From Thermoanaerobacterium saccharolyticum (GTDB lineage Bacteria > Bacillota > Thermoanaerobacteria > Thermoanaerobacterales > Thermoanaerobacteraceae), in NCBI RefSeq assembly GCF_000747665.1, contig NZ_BBKT01000001.1, positions 1 to 64,000 of the forward strand: a DNA stretch of 64,000 bases. Reading direction: 5' to 3'. The translations under genes were made by a program, and so were the position numbers. Every line of letters starts with the position of its first letter. Position 1 is the first letter of the stretch. A model generated the notes under the pieces. It saw nothing but the letters and a program-made list of their open reading frames with translations. It had not been told where the DNA came from and searched no databases. This document shows, piece after piece, positions 34,363-43,804 of this stretch.

Positions 34363-35362
34363 ATGTCTTATAAAAGCCATTAGAGGAGCAATAACAACTG
34401 AAAATACTAAAGAAGCTATTTTTCGTGATACAATTTCTCTAATTGATGAAATTTTTCGCATCAATAAAATAAAAAGCAGTGATGTCATATCTATCTTCTT
34501 TACTGCAACAAAAGACATTGATGCTGCTTACCCCGCAGAAGCCTTAAGACATAATGGAATTTCAGATATTCCAATGATGTGTTTCCAAGAAATGAACGTA
34601 AAGAATAGTCTTGAGAAATGTATCAGAGCCGTAGTGTTCATTAATTGTGAAGATGATAAAGAAGTTAAGCACATATACATGAAAAATGCTAAATTATTGC
34701 GGTTGGACTTGTTAAATATTAAAGTTGCAATTGATGGACCGGCTGGTGCAGGGAAAAGTACAGTTGCTAAGGAATTGGCAAAAAAACTTAATTTTACTTA
34801 CATAGATACAGGAGCTATGTATAGAGCTTTGACATATAAAGCGATAATTGAAAATATCAATGTAGAAGATAAAAATAAAATAGTTGAACTGGCTTCTAAG
34901 ATTGATATTGAGTTAAAAAATGATAAGGTATTGTTAGATGGAATAGATGTTACAAATGAGATCAGGACACCATCGATTTCTGAGAAAGTATCATATATTT
35001 CAATGATACCAGAGGTAAGGGAAATAATGGTAAAGTTGCAAAAAAGGTTGTCAGATAAGGGCAGCGTTGTGATGGACGGTAGGGATATAGCGACAGTCGT
35101 CATGCCAGATGCGCAATTTAAATTCTTTTTGACTGCCAGTCCTGAAGTTAGGGCAATGCGTAGATACAACGAACTGACAAGCAAGAAAATACCTGTTAAA
35201 TATGATGATATATTAAATGATATACGAAAAAGAGATAAGAATGATACCGAAAGGGATGTTGCCCCATTAAAAAAAGCTGATGATTCTATTGTGATTGACA
35301 CTACAAACATGAGTATTGATGAAGTAGTAAGCAAAATGTACAATATTATAGCCAATGGGTAA
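34363..35362 (+). CDS. AroH-type chorismate mutase fused to cytidylate kinase
   Basis: One frame, open from about 34364, encodes an AroH-class chorismate mutase (about 118 residues: KAIRGAITTENTKEAI, DIDAAYPAEALRH, MMCFQEMNV, CIRAVVF) joined without stop to a cytidylate kinase (VAIDGPAGAGKSTVAKELA, IDTGAMYRALTYKA, VMDGRDIATVV, RDKNDTERDVAPLKKADDS). The junction reads RLDLLNIKVAIDG near 34712-34738. No start codon is in this frame at the N-terminus, but ATG 34363, four bases after AAAGGAG, is one base out of frame, so one extra base around 34366-34375 is likely. The fusion could be real or an artefact of another indel. Confidence 0.8.
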
Positions 35363-35374
35363 AGGGGGTATCTC

Positions 35375-35954
35375 ATGTTTTATTATATAGCCAAATACAT
35401 CGTTCTTTTTATTATAAATATAATTTTCAGAATAGAGGTAGATGGCTACGAAAATATTCCTGCTAATGGACCTGTAATTATCTGCCCTAATCATATAAGC
35501 TTTTTAGATCCACCGATTGTTGGCGCCATTTTTACCAGAAGAATTTTTTTTTATGGCAAAGGCTGAGCTTTTCAAAAATCCGTTATTTAGATTTGTATTA
35601 AACAAAGGATTAGGCGCTTTTCCAGTGAAAAGAGGCACATCAGACTTAACTGCTATAAAAATTGCTTTAAACCATTTGAAAAAAGGACATGCCATTGGTA
35701 TTTTCCCAGAAGGAACCAGAAGCAAAACTGGCCAATTGCAAAAAGCCGAGCCTGGTGTATCGCTTTTATCAGTAAAAGGGAAAGCACCTGTATTGCCGGT
35801 CGGGATAAAGTCGAATTATAAACTTTTCTCAAAAGTGACAATAAAGATTGGTAAACCTATTTATTTTGAAGAGTATCAAAATATGCACTTAACATCTCAA
35901 GATATGGCGAATATTGGTGAAAAGATTATGCTGGAAATTTCAAAGTTAATTTAG
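35375..35954 (+). CDS. plsC: 1-acyl-sn-glycerol-3-phosphate acyltransferase, apparent frameshift
   Basis: PlsC acylates lysophosphatidic acid to phosphatidic acid at the membrane. The acyltransferase motif NHISFLD (HX4D form) and the later FPEGTRSKTG and APVLPVGIKS are clear, with a hydrophobic N-terminus. The frame breaks at the T9 run 35544-35552; removing one T joins FTRRIFF to MAKAELFKNPLF and gives 192 residues. It is cotranscribed with cmk and ispH, a common clostridial arrangement. Confidence 0.93.
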
Positions 35955-35963
35955 GAGGAAACA

Positions 35964-36815
35964 ATGAAAATATTGATAGCTGACAACGCAGGATTTTGTT
36001 TCGGCGTAAAAAGAGCAGTCAAAATGGCCTATGATCAAGTAAATAATGGCGATGATTTTAAGACTTATGCTTACGGTGAGCTTATTCATAACCCGCAAGT
36101 TGTAAAGGACCTTGAAAACAAAGGGATTAAGACGATAGAACACATCGATGAATTGGATGAAAATAGCAAGGTACTTATTAGAACACATGGTATACCAGAA
36201 AAAATATATGAGGAATTAAAAGAGAAAAAAGTAGAAATCATCGATATGACTTGTCCTTTTGTAAAAAGAGTCCAAAAAATAGTCAATGGATACTATAAGA
36301 AGGGATATTCTATTGTTATAATAGGTGATAGAAATCATCCGGAAGTTGTAGGTGTAAATGGATGGTGCAATAATTCAGCTTATGTTATCCAATCAACTGA
36401 TGATGTAAATTCATTGCCTTTTTTAGATAAAGCCTGTGTTGTTGCACAGACAACCATAACGCAAAAAATGTGGGAAGATATTTTGGCTTTGTTATGTCGT
36501 AAAGTCAAAGAATTAATATCATATAATACAATATGCGATGCTACGAACAAAAGGCAATCATCTGCTGAAAAAATATCCAAAGAAGTAGATATGATGATCG
36601 TCATAGGTGGAAAGAATAGCTCTAATACGCAAAAATTAAAAAAAATATGTGAAAAGAATTGTGATAAAACTATACAAATTGAGAGTGCTGATGAGATTGA
36701 TTTGATTATTCTAAAAGAAGTTGAAACAGTTGGCATTACTGCTGGTGCATCTACTCCAGATTATTTAATACAAGAAGTTGTTGATAAGATTACTAGTGGA
36801 AGAAAGGGAGAATAA
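35964..36815 (+). CDS. ispH: 4-hydroxy-3-methylbut-2-enyl diphosphate reductase
   Basis: IspH is the last enzyme of the MEP isoprenoid pathway and reduces HMBPP to IPP and DMAPP using a [4Fe-4S] cluster. The three cluster cysteines appear in AGFCFGVKRAV, DMTCPFVKRV and NTICDATNKRQ. Other family marks are GELIHNPQVV, IRTHGIP and GITAGASTPDYLI. The length, 283 residues, is typical. The S1-domain gene starts two bases after it. Confidence 0.96.
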   Translation: MKILIADNAGFCFGVKRAVKMAYDQVNNGDDFKTYAYGELIHNPQVVKDLENKGIKTIEHIDELDENSKVLIRTHGIPEKIYEELKEKKVEIIDMTCPFVKRVQKIVNGYYKKGYSIVIIGDRNHPEVVGVNGWCNNSAYVIQSTDDVNSLPFLDKACVVAQTTITQKMWEDILALLCRKVKELISYNTICDATNKRQSSAEKISKEVDMMIVIGGKNSSNTQKLKKICEKNCDKTIQIESADEIDLIILKEVETVGITAGASTPDYLIQEVVDKITSGRKGE

Positions 36816-36817
36816 AA

Positions 36818-37916
36818 ATGGATGATTTTATGAATAAATACACTTTTAATGAGATTCATGCCGGTGATATAGTAAAGGGTAAAATCATTAAAATACTTAA
36901 TGATGGAATTATAGCAGATATAGGATATAAATCTGATGCATTTGTTCCTAAATCGCAATTGTCCCTTAATCCTAACATAAGAATAAGCGATGATTTTAAT
37001 ATAGGAGATGAAATCGATCTATATATAATAAAAAGAGAAGATGAGAATGGTGATGTTTTGGCTTCAAAGGTAAAAGCAGATACTGAATTAGCTGAAGAAA
37101 GATTAAATACATCATTTAAAAATGGAGATATATTAAATGGAAAAATAATTGAAGTAGTAAAAGGCGGTGTTGTTACAGAAGTATTAGGAGTTAAGGCATT
37201 TATACCAGCATCACAACTTGATATGCATTATGTAGATGATTTAAATTCATATTTAGGAGAAAAAATTGAAGTAAAAATCATTGATTATATTCCAAATAAA
37301 AAATTAGTTGCATCAAGGAGAATTGTTTTGGAAGAAGAAAAAAGCAAAAAGAAAGAAGTATTGTTAAAGAACATACGAGAAGGCCAAGTTATCAACGGCG
37401 TAGTAAGATCAATTGTAAAGTTTGGTGTTTTTGTTGATTTAGGTGGTATTGATGGTTTGATTCCATTAAGAGAGATTTCTTGGAGTAAAAATGTGAATAT
37501 GAATGATGTATTGCATGTTGGCGATAGAGTAGATGTTTATGTTGACAAAATAGATCAAGAAAAAAATAACGCTAAGTTTGAAAAAGCTTTTTCCGGATCC
37601 ATGGATGAATATTAATGAGAAATTTAAGGTTGGAGATATTGTATTGGGCATTATAACAAATGTGACAACATTTGGTGCTTTTGTGGAAATTTCCGAAGGG
37701 TTAGAAGGGTTAGTACACAAAAATGAATTAATAAAAAATGTCAGAGAATATAAAATAGGGGACGAAATTACAGTCGAAATAATTAGCTTTGACTCGGAAA
37801 AGAAAAAGTTAAGTCTCAAAGAAGTTGAAAAAAACAGTGAATCTTATGATTTAGAAAGAGAAGAATTAAATGTAACAATAAAAGACAGAATACAAAACAT
37901 AAATAATTATTCATAG
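36818..37916 (+). CDS. S1 RNA-binding protein (RpsA-like), apparent frameshift
   Basis: About 365 residues once repaired, with four S1 domains, for example GDIVKGKIIKILNDGIIADI, GQVINGVVRSIVKFGVFVDL and GDIVLGIITNVTTFGAFVEI. In Clostridia this protein follows or is fused to IspH and is annotated as 30S ribosomal protein S1. The frame breaks at the A7 run 37560-37566; removing one A restores the S1 ending KITLSLKKLFPDPW. Here ispH and this gene are separate frames two bases apart with GGGAG before the ATG. Confidence 0.9.
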
Positions 37917-37933
37917 GTGTTATGTAAAATACC

Positions 37934-37961
37934 TTGACAAAAGATAAAAATCTGATAAAAT
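37934..37961 (+). promoter_or_regulatory. Sigma-A promoter of speD
   Basis: TTGACA at 37934-37939, 16 bases, TAAAAT at 37956-37961. It stands 53 bases before the speD start. Confidence 0.8.
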
Positions 37962-38013
37962 TTATCTTATTGAATATCTATACTTTTAAAATGCGAGGAG
38001 GCAAGATAAAAGA

Positions 38014-38388
38014 ATGAATGCTTTGGGTCGCCACATATTGGCAGAGATTTATGGTTGCGATGAAAATGTTCTTGATGATTGTGAATTAATAGAAGACATA
38101 ATGGTAAAAGCAGCTATAGAAGCAGGTGCCGAAGTTCGTGAAGTTGCTTTCCATAAATTTAGCCCCCAGGGCGTTAGTGGAGTCGTTGTTATTTCTGAAT
38201 CACATATAACAATTCATACTTGGCCGGAATTAGGGTATGCAGCTGTTGATGTGTTTACGTGTGGAGATAATGTCAATCCGTGGAATGCGTGTAATTATTT
38301 AACTAAGATGTTGAAGGCGAAGAATATGACTGCTACTGAAGTAAAAAGAGGGGTTTTCGAACAACCTGTCAAAGTTGTAAATATGTAA
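38014..38388 (+). CDS. speD: S-adenosylmethionine decarboxylase proenzyme
   Basis: A 124-residue prokaryotic-type SpeD, which makes the aminopropyl donor for spermidine. Autocleavage at the serine in ESHITIHTWPE makes the pyruvoyl group; CGDNVNPWNACNYL follows as in the family. Its own sigma-A promoter and a terminator make it a single-gene unit, apart from speE-speB at 25685. GGAGG is about 15 bases before the ATG, with AAGATAAAAGA between, so initiation may be modest. Confidence 0.95.
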   Translation: MNALGRHILAEIYGCDENVLDDCELIEDIMVKAAIEAGAEVREVAFHKFSPQGVSGVVVISESHITIHTWPELGYAAVDVFTCGDNVNPWNACNYLTKMLKAKNMTATEVKRGVFEQPVKVVNM

Positions 38389-38486
38389 TTTGTAAAAAAA
38401 ATTATTTTATGTATATTTGATAATTTATGTGTTAATAATATTAATGAACCTCACAAAATACATTGAGACCCCCTTTACATCATTTG

Positions 38487-38514
38487 AGTGGCTAAGTTTA
38501 GCCACTTTTTTTAT
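38487..38514 (+). terminator. Terminator after speD
   Basis: AGTGGCT pairs with AGCCACT around AAGTTT and is followed by TTTTTTT. It lies 100 bases after the stop; the sequence between shows nothing recognisable. Confidence 0.8.
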
Positions 38515-38544
38515 CATGGTTAGACACTTGGAGGTGTACTTGAT

Positions 38545-39312
38545 TTGAATTATGACGAGTTTTTGCAGAAAATATTTAATTTAACAGGTATAGATTTATC
38601 TCTTTATAAAGAAAAACAAATGAAGAGAAGAGTTGATTCATTTATAGCAAATAACAATTGTAAAAATTACGATGTTTTTTATGAGACATTAACTAAAGAT
38701 ACGAAAATTTACAGAGAGTTTTTGAAATACATTACAATAAATGTAACAGAGTTTTTTAGAAATTTAGAACAATGGATGATTTTAAAAAACGAAATATTGC
38801 CTAAAATTGTCAAAAAGAACATGAAGATTTGGAGTGCTGCTTGTTCTACAGGAGAAGAAGCATATAGTCTTGCTATGTTGCTTTCAGATTTTATAGATTT
38901 AAAGGGAATTAATATCATTGCTACTGATATTGATGACGTGGTGCTTGAAAAAGCCAAAAAAGGCATTTATAACAATAAAAGTGTTGAGAAAATTCCAGAA
39001 GAATATATGAAATATTTTACCAAATTAGATGAAAATAATTTTATTATTTCTGAAGAGTTGAGAAAAAATATTGTGTTTAAAAAGCACAATCTATTACTTG
39101 ACAAATATCCTGATAGCGTAGATTTGATTGTATGTAGAAATGTATTAATATATTTTAATGATAAAGCTAAAGAAGAGATTTATAAAAAATTTTATTCTAG
39201 CTTAAGTATAGATGGAATCCTCTTTGTAGGAAGCACAGAACAAATCATTTTTCCTTATAAATATAATTTTGCTCCAATAAAAACTTTTTTTTACAGAAAA
39301 ATTTCTAAGTGA
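38545..39312 (+). CDS. cheR: CheR-type protein-glutamate methyltransferase
   Basis: A 255-residue CheR-family methyltransferase that methylates glutamates on chemoreceptors. It has the N-terminal helical domain (MKRRVDSFIANNNC), the FFRN motif TEFFRN, the SAM site IWSAACSTGEEAYSLAMLL, ATDIDDVVLEKAKKGIY, and NLLLDKYPDSVDLIVCRNVLIYF. The TTG at 38545 lies eight bases after GAGGTG. No other chemotaxis gene is nearby. Confidence 0.92.
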   Translation: MNYDEFLQKIFNLTGIDLSLYKEKQMKRRVDSFIANNNCKNYDVFYETLTKDTKIYREFLKYITINVTEFFRNLEQWMILKNEILPKIVKKNMKIWSAACSTGEEAYSLAMLLSDFIDLKGINIIATDIDDVVLEKAKKGIYNNKSVEKIPEEYMKYFTKLDENNFIISEELRKNIVFKKHNLLLDKYPDSVDLIVCRNVLIYFNDKAKEEIYKKFYSSLSIDGILFVGSTEQIIFPYKYNFAPIKTFFYRKISK

Positions 39313-39416
39313 AATCGAGTTTAAATTTGCATTGTTCTTATAGTATAATATTATTTGAATTAGAGTAAGCCTTAAGCATTTGCCATAGATTTTAGTTTTG
39401 CGGAGGTATGCGTCTT

Positions 39417-40832
39417 ATGAGTGAAAGAAAAGAAATTATAGTCACGGAAGAAAACATAAAAAAACAAAAAGATATAATAAATCAAATGGCTATTTTAAAT
39501 AAGGATAGATATTTAAAATTTCACATAGAAACATACGGATGTCAAATGAACGTACATGATTCAGAAAAATTAGCTGGTATGTTAACAGAAATGGGCTACC
39601 AAAATACTGATAATTTAGAAGATGCTGATGTCATACTTTTTAATACTTGCTGCGTCAGGCAACATGCAGAAATAAGGATCTTTGGAAGAGTATCTCAGCT
39701 TAAAGAGCTTAAACAGAGAAAACCTAATATTATCTTAGGCATCTGCGGATGTATGATGCAAGAAAAAGAAGTTGTTGAGGCAATTAGAAAGGATTATCCA
39801 TATATTGATATGGTTTTTGGAACACATAATTTGTTTAAATTCCCAGAACTTTTACAAGAAGCGCTAAATTCCGATACGACGATTATAGATGTTTGGGATG
39901 ATAATAGCAATATTGTAGAAGATATACCTATAAGGCGTGCAGAAGGTTTAAAGGCGTGGGTGAATATTATATATGGATGCAATAATTTCTGTACGTATTG
40001 TATTGTGCCATATGTCCGAGGAAGAGAAAAAAGCAGAGAACCCAATGACATATTAGATGAAATAAAATCATTAGCCGATGAGGGATTTAAAGAAATAACT
40101 TTGCTTGGTCAGAATGTAAATTCTTATGGAAATGATTTGTCACAAAAGGTAGATTTTGCTGATCTTTTGTACATGATAAATGACATAAATGGCATAGAGA
40201 GAATCAGGTTTATGACTTCACATCCAAAAGATATTTCTGATAAATTAATTTTTGCCATAAGGGATTTAAACAAAGTATGCGAACACTTACATCTACCTGT
40301 ACAGTCTGGAAGTAATAGAATTCTTGAGAAAATGAATAGAAAATATACGAGAGAAAGGTATTTAGAAATAATAGAGAAACTAAGAGATAATATACCAGAT
40401 ATTGCAATAACAACTGATATTATAGTAGGATTTCCGGGAGAAACAGATGAAGACTTTCAGGATACATTAGATCTTGTAAAAAAAGTCAAATACGATTCTG
40501 CGTATACATTTATTTACTCAAAGCGAAAAGGGACAGTAGCAGAAAAGATGCCTGATCAAGTAGATGAAGATATTAAACATAAAAGACTTGAAGAACTGAT
40601 AGAACTGCAGAATTCAATAAGCATAGAAAAAAACAATGAGATGAATGGGAAAATTGTAGAAGTATTGGTTGAAGGGATTAGCAAACGAGATAGTGATAAG
40701 CTTACAGGAAGAACGAGGACAAATAAGATTGTTCATTTCAAAGGAGAACCTAACCTAATAGGTAAATTTGTCGATGTTAAAATAATTAAAACAAAGGCGT
40801 GGACCATGCAAGGTGAGTTAATAAGTGAATAA
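39417..40832 (+). CDS. miaB: tRNA-2-methylthio-N6-isopentenyladenosine synthase MiaB
   Basis: MiaB is a radical-SAM methylthiotransferase acting on i6A37 of tRNA. The N-terminal cluster cysteines are in [15 protein letters not shown] and GICGCMMQ; the radical SAM motif is [20 protein letters not shown]; a TRAM domain closes the protein ([13 protein letters not shown]...[12 protein letters not shown]). GGAGGT at 39401-39406 is too near the ATG at 39408, so the ATG at 39417 is preferred. miaA, which makes its substrate, is at 45646. Confidence 0.96.
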   Translation: MSERKEIIVTEENIKKQKDIINQMAILNKDRYLKFHIETYGCQMNVHDSEKLAGMLTEMGYQNTDNLEDADVILFNTCCVRQHAEIRIFGRVSQLKELKQRKPNIILGICGCMMQEKEVVEAIRKDYPYIDMVFGTHNLFKFPELLQEALNSDTTIIDVWDDNSNIVEDIPIRRAEGLKAWVNIIYGCNNFCTYCIVPYVRGREKSREPNDILDEIKSLADEGFKEITLLGQNVNSYGNDLSQKVDFADLLYMINDINGIERIRFMTSHPKDISDKLIFAIRDLNKVCEHLHLPVQSGSNRILEKMNRKYTRERYLEIIEKLRDNIPDIAITTDIIVGFPGETDEDFQDTLDLVKKVKYDSAYTFIYSKRKGTVAEKMPDQVDEDIKHKRLEELIELQNSISIEKNNEMNGKIVEVLVEGISKRDSDKLTGRTRTNKIVHFKGEPNLIGKFVDVKIIKTKAWTMQGELISE

Positions 40833-41190
40833 ATATAATAAAAATATTATCATTGAAAAAACGGTAGAGTTAGGAAAAAGTTTGGCAGACTCCGACATTA
40901 TTAATGAATTAAGGGATGCAGAGATCGCATTTTTAAATGATAAAAAGGCACAATTGCTTCTTTCAAAGATAAAAGAGCATGAGAAAAAAGGGCATCAGGG
41001 AGTTGAGTTAAAATATCTTAAAGAAGAATTATTTGAATTAGGCAGTTATAAAAGGCTATTAAATGCACAAAAAGCTTCTAAAGAGTTGATGGCCGAGATA
41101 AACAGCATATTAAATTTTTATATAAATGGTGTAGACCATAAGTGCGATAAAGATTCTTGTGCGAATTGTCATATGCATTGCGTAAAATGA
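40825..41190 (+). CDS. YlbF/YmcA family protein with C-terminal cysteine cluster
   Basis: A 121-residue helical protein of the YlbF/YmcA family. In Bacillus, YlbF, YmcA and YaaT form a complex with Fe-S clusters that promotes RNase Y-dependent mRNA processing and sporulation. The C-terminus carries [13 protein letters not shown], four cysteines fit for a cluster. The GTG at 40825 overlaps the miaB stop, and mutS follows. An rny gene is present in this window at 58353. Confidence 0.82.
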   Translation: MNKYNKNIIIEKTVELGKSLADSDIINELRDAEIAFLNDKKAQLLLSKIKEHEKKGHQGVELKYLKEELFELGSYKRLLNAQKASKELMAEINSILNFYINGVDHKCDKDSCANCHMHCVK

Positions 41191-41225
41191 GTTTTGACTT
41201 ATCCATAAAATTGGAGGTAGTTTTA

Positions 41226-43799
41226 ATGTCATATACTCCTATGATGGAACAATATTTAAAAATAAAAGAGAAGTACAAAGATTCGATTTTGTTTTTTCGA
41301 ATTGGTGATTTTTATGAAATGTTTTTTGATGATGCGGTAATTGCATCTAAAGAATTGGAAATAGTTTTGACAGGCAAAGATTGTGGACAAGAAGAAAGAG
41401 CACCAATGGCTGGAGTGCCGTTCCATGCCGCGGATTTTTATATAGATAAATTAGTCAAAAAAGGATATAAAGTCGCCATTTGCGAACAACTGGAGGATCC
41501 TGCCTATGCCAAAGGATTAGTAGAAAGAGATGTCATACGAGTTTTTACTCCAGGTACTGTAATAAACACAAATTCATTGGAGGAAAAAAGCAATAATTAC
41601 CTTTTGTCTATATTTAAAGAAGGAGACGGCTATGGGTTGTCTTTTGTTGATGTTTTGACAGGAGAACTATTTGTAACACAAATTACAAAGTGTAACGACA
41701 TAAGAAAAATATACGATGAAATAATGAGATACAGTCCTTCTGAAATAATAGCAAATAGCGATTTTTTTGACTTAAAGAAATTAATTAAAATTTTACATTC
41801 AAGTAAAGTTTTTATAAACAAATACGAAAAGGCATTAAACAATGCAGAAGATGTAATAACAGGCCAATTTCACAGGTCGCTCAAAGATTTAAAATTGGAA
41901 AGGAAAAAATACGCAATTAAATCTTTAGCATCTGTTCTTTTGTACTTAAAAGAAATGCAGAAGGTTGAATTAAGTCAATTAAACAATTTAACTTATTATG
42001 AAGATAATTCTTTCATGTTACTTGATAATAACACAATAAGAAATTTGGAGATCATATATTCAATAAACAGAGATCATTCTAAAAGTGGAACTTTACTCAG
42101 TGTATTAGATCAAACTGTTACACCTATGGGAGGAAGATTACTTAAAAGATGGTTAGAAGAACCTTTAATAGATGTAGAAAAAATCAATTATCGATTGGAT
42201 TCTGTTTCAGAATTATACAATGATTATAAAGGACGATCGGATATTAGAGATATTTTAAAGGGGATTTATGATTTAGAAAGGCTTTCTAGTAAATTAGTTT
42301 ATCAAAATATAAATGCAAAAGATCTTTTGTCTATAAAGATCTCAATTGAAAGGCTTCCTAAGTTAAAACAATTGCTTAATAAGTATGATTCTAATTATTT
42401 GAAGGAAATATTTACTAAGTTAGATACATTACAAGACATACATGATTTAATCGATAAATCAATTAAAGATGATCCATCTTCTAATGTGAAGGAAGGAAAT
42501 ATCATAAAGGATGGATTTGATAAAAATATTGATGAATTAAGGAGAGCATCTATAGACGGTAAATCGTGGATAGCAAACCTTGAAGCATACGAGAAAGAAA
42601 AAACCGGCATAAAAACATTAAAAATCGGCTATAACAAAGTATTTGGTTACTATATTGAAGTGTCAAAATCATATATATCGTCTGTTCCAGAAAATTATAT
42701 TAGAAAGCAGACACTTGCTAATGCTGAGAGATATATTACTCCGGAACTCAAAGAAATAGAAGAAAAAATTCTCGGGGCAGAAACAAAGCTTGTAGAGCTG
42801 GAGTATGAAATATTTGACCGTATAAGAGAGCAGATAAAAAATGAGATATACCGAATACAGATGACGTCCAGGCATATAGCTATTTTAGATGTACTCGTTT
42901 CTCTGGCGACGGTGGCAGAAACAAATAATTATGTTAAGCCGGTGGTAAATGGCAGTGACAGGATTGTAATAAAGGATGGTAGACACCCAGTAATTGAAAC
43001 GATTATGGATGACTCTTTTATATCAAATGATATCGAAATTGATGGCAAAAAACCTATCATGATTATAACAGGGCCAAATATGGCGGGAAAATCTACTTAC
43101 ATGCGTCAAGTTGCATTGATTGTCTTAATGGCTCAAATTGGCAGCTTTGTTCCTGCATCTTATGCTGAAATAGGCGTTGTCGATAGGATCTTTACAAGAG
43201 TAGGTGCATCTGATGATTTGTTTTCTGGGCAAAGTACTTTTATGGTGGAAATGAATGAGGTATCATTAATATTAAATTCTGCCACAAAAAACAGTTTAAT
43301 TATACTTGACGAGGTTGGACGTGGCACAAGCACTTATGACGGTATGAGCATAGCATATGCTATTCTTGAATACATTCATGACAAAATAAAGGCCAAAACG
43401 ATGTTTGCAACACATTATCATGAATTGACTAATTTAGAAGATAAGCTAGATGGAATTAAAAATTATAACATCTCTGTTGAAGAGACGGATGATGAAATAA
43501 TTTTTTTACGAAAGATAATACCTGGTGCAGCAGATAAAAGCTATGGCATTCAGGTTGCAAAGTTAGCTGGATTGCCAGACGAAGTCGTTCAAAATGCGAA
43601 AAAAATATTAAATAATTTAGAGAATAGTGACTTAGAAGTGGCCACTACATTTATGCCTACTCAAATTGATATATTCAGCTTAGAGAAAGACACATTGATA
43701 GAAGAAATAGTCGGCTTAGATATAGAAAATATTACACCTATACAAGCTTTAAATTATTTATACGATTTAAAGAAAAAAGCCGTTTCATTAAGGATGTGA
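41226..43799 (+). CDS. mutS: DNA mismatch repair protein MutS
   Basis: An intact 857-residue MutS. The mismatch-binding FxE motif is FRIGDFYEMF near the start. The ATPase has GPNMAGKSTYMRQVALI (Walker A), STFMVEMNEVSLIL, IILDEVGRGTSTYDGMSIA (Walker B) and TMFATHYHELTNLE. GGAGG is ten bases before the ATG at 41226; the frame is open upstream to 41157 within the previous gene. mutL follows with overlap. Confidence 0.97.
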   Translation: MSYTPMMEQYLKIKEKYKDSILFFRIGDFYEMFFDDAVIASKELEIVLTGKDCGQEERAPMAGVPFHAADFYIDKLVKKGYKVAICEQLEDPAYAKGLVERDVIRVFTPGTVINTNSLEEKSNNYLLSIFKEGDGYGLSFVDVLTGELFVTQITKCNDIRKIYDEIMRYSPSEIIANSDFFDLKKLIKILHSSKVFINKYEKALNNAEDVITGQFHRSLKDLKLERKKYAIKSLASVLLYLKEMQKVELSQLNNLTYYEDNSFMLLDNNTIRNLEIIYSINRDHSKSGTLLSVLDQTVTPMGGRLLKRWLEEPLIDVEKINYRLDSVSELYNDYKGRSDIRDILKGIYDLERLSSKLVYQNINAKDLLSIKISIERLPKLKQLLNKYDSNYLKEIFTKLDTLQDIHDLIDKSIKDDPSSNVKEGNIIKDGFDKNIDELRRASIDGKSWIANLEAYEKEKTGIKTLKIGYNKVFGYYIEVSKSYISSVPENYIRKQTLANAERYITPELKEIEEKILGAETKLVELEYEIFDRIREQIKNEIYRIQMTSRHIAILDVLVSLATVAETNNYVKPVVNGSDRIVIKDGRHPVIETIMDDSFISNDIEIDGKKPIMIITGPNMAGKSTYMRQVALIVLMAQIGSFVPASYAEIGVVDRIFTRVGASDDLFSGQSTFMVEMNEVSLILNSATKNSLIILDEVGRGTSTYDGMSIAYAILEYIHDKIKAKTMFATHYHELTNLEDKLDGIKNYNISVEETDDEIIFLRKIIPGAADKSYGIQVAKLAGLPDEVVQNAKKILNNLENSDLEVATTFMPTQIDIFSLEKDTLIEEIVGLDIENITPIQALNYLYDLKKKAVSLRM

Positions 43800-43804
43800 T
43801 CTCA

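Noticed and set aside
34798-35376. A 192-codon minus-strand frame opposite cmk
   Set aside because: The plus strand has strong cytidylate kinase motifs throughout, and the reverse frame has no recognisable features.
37917-38013. Riboswitch or SAM-responsive leader before speD
   Set aside because: The leader is about 50 bases of AT-rich sequence without the conserved cores of known SAM riboswitches.
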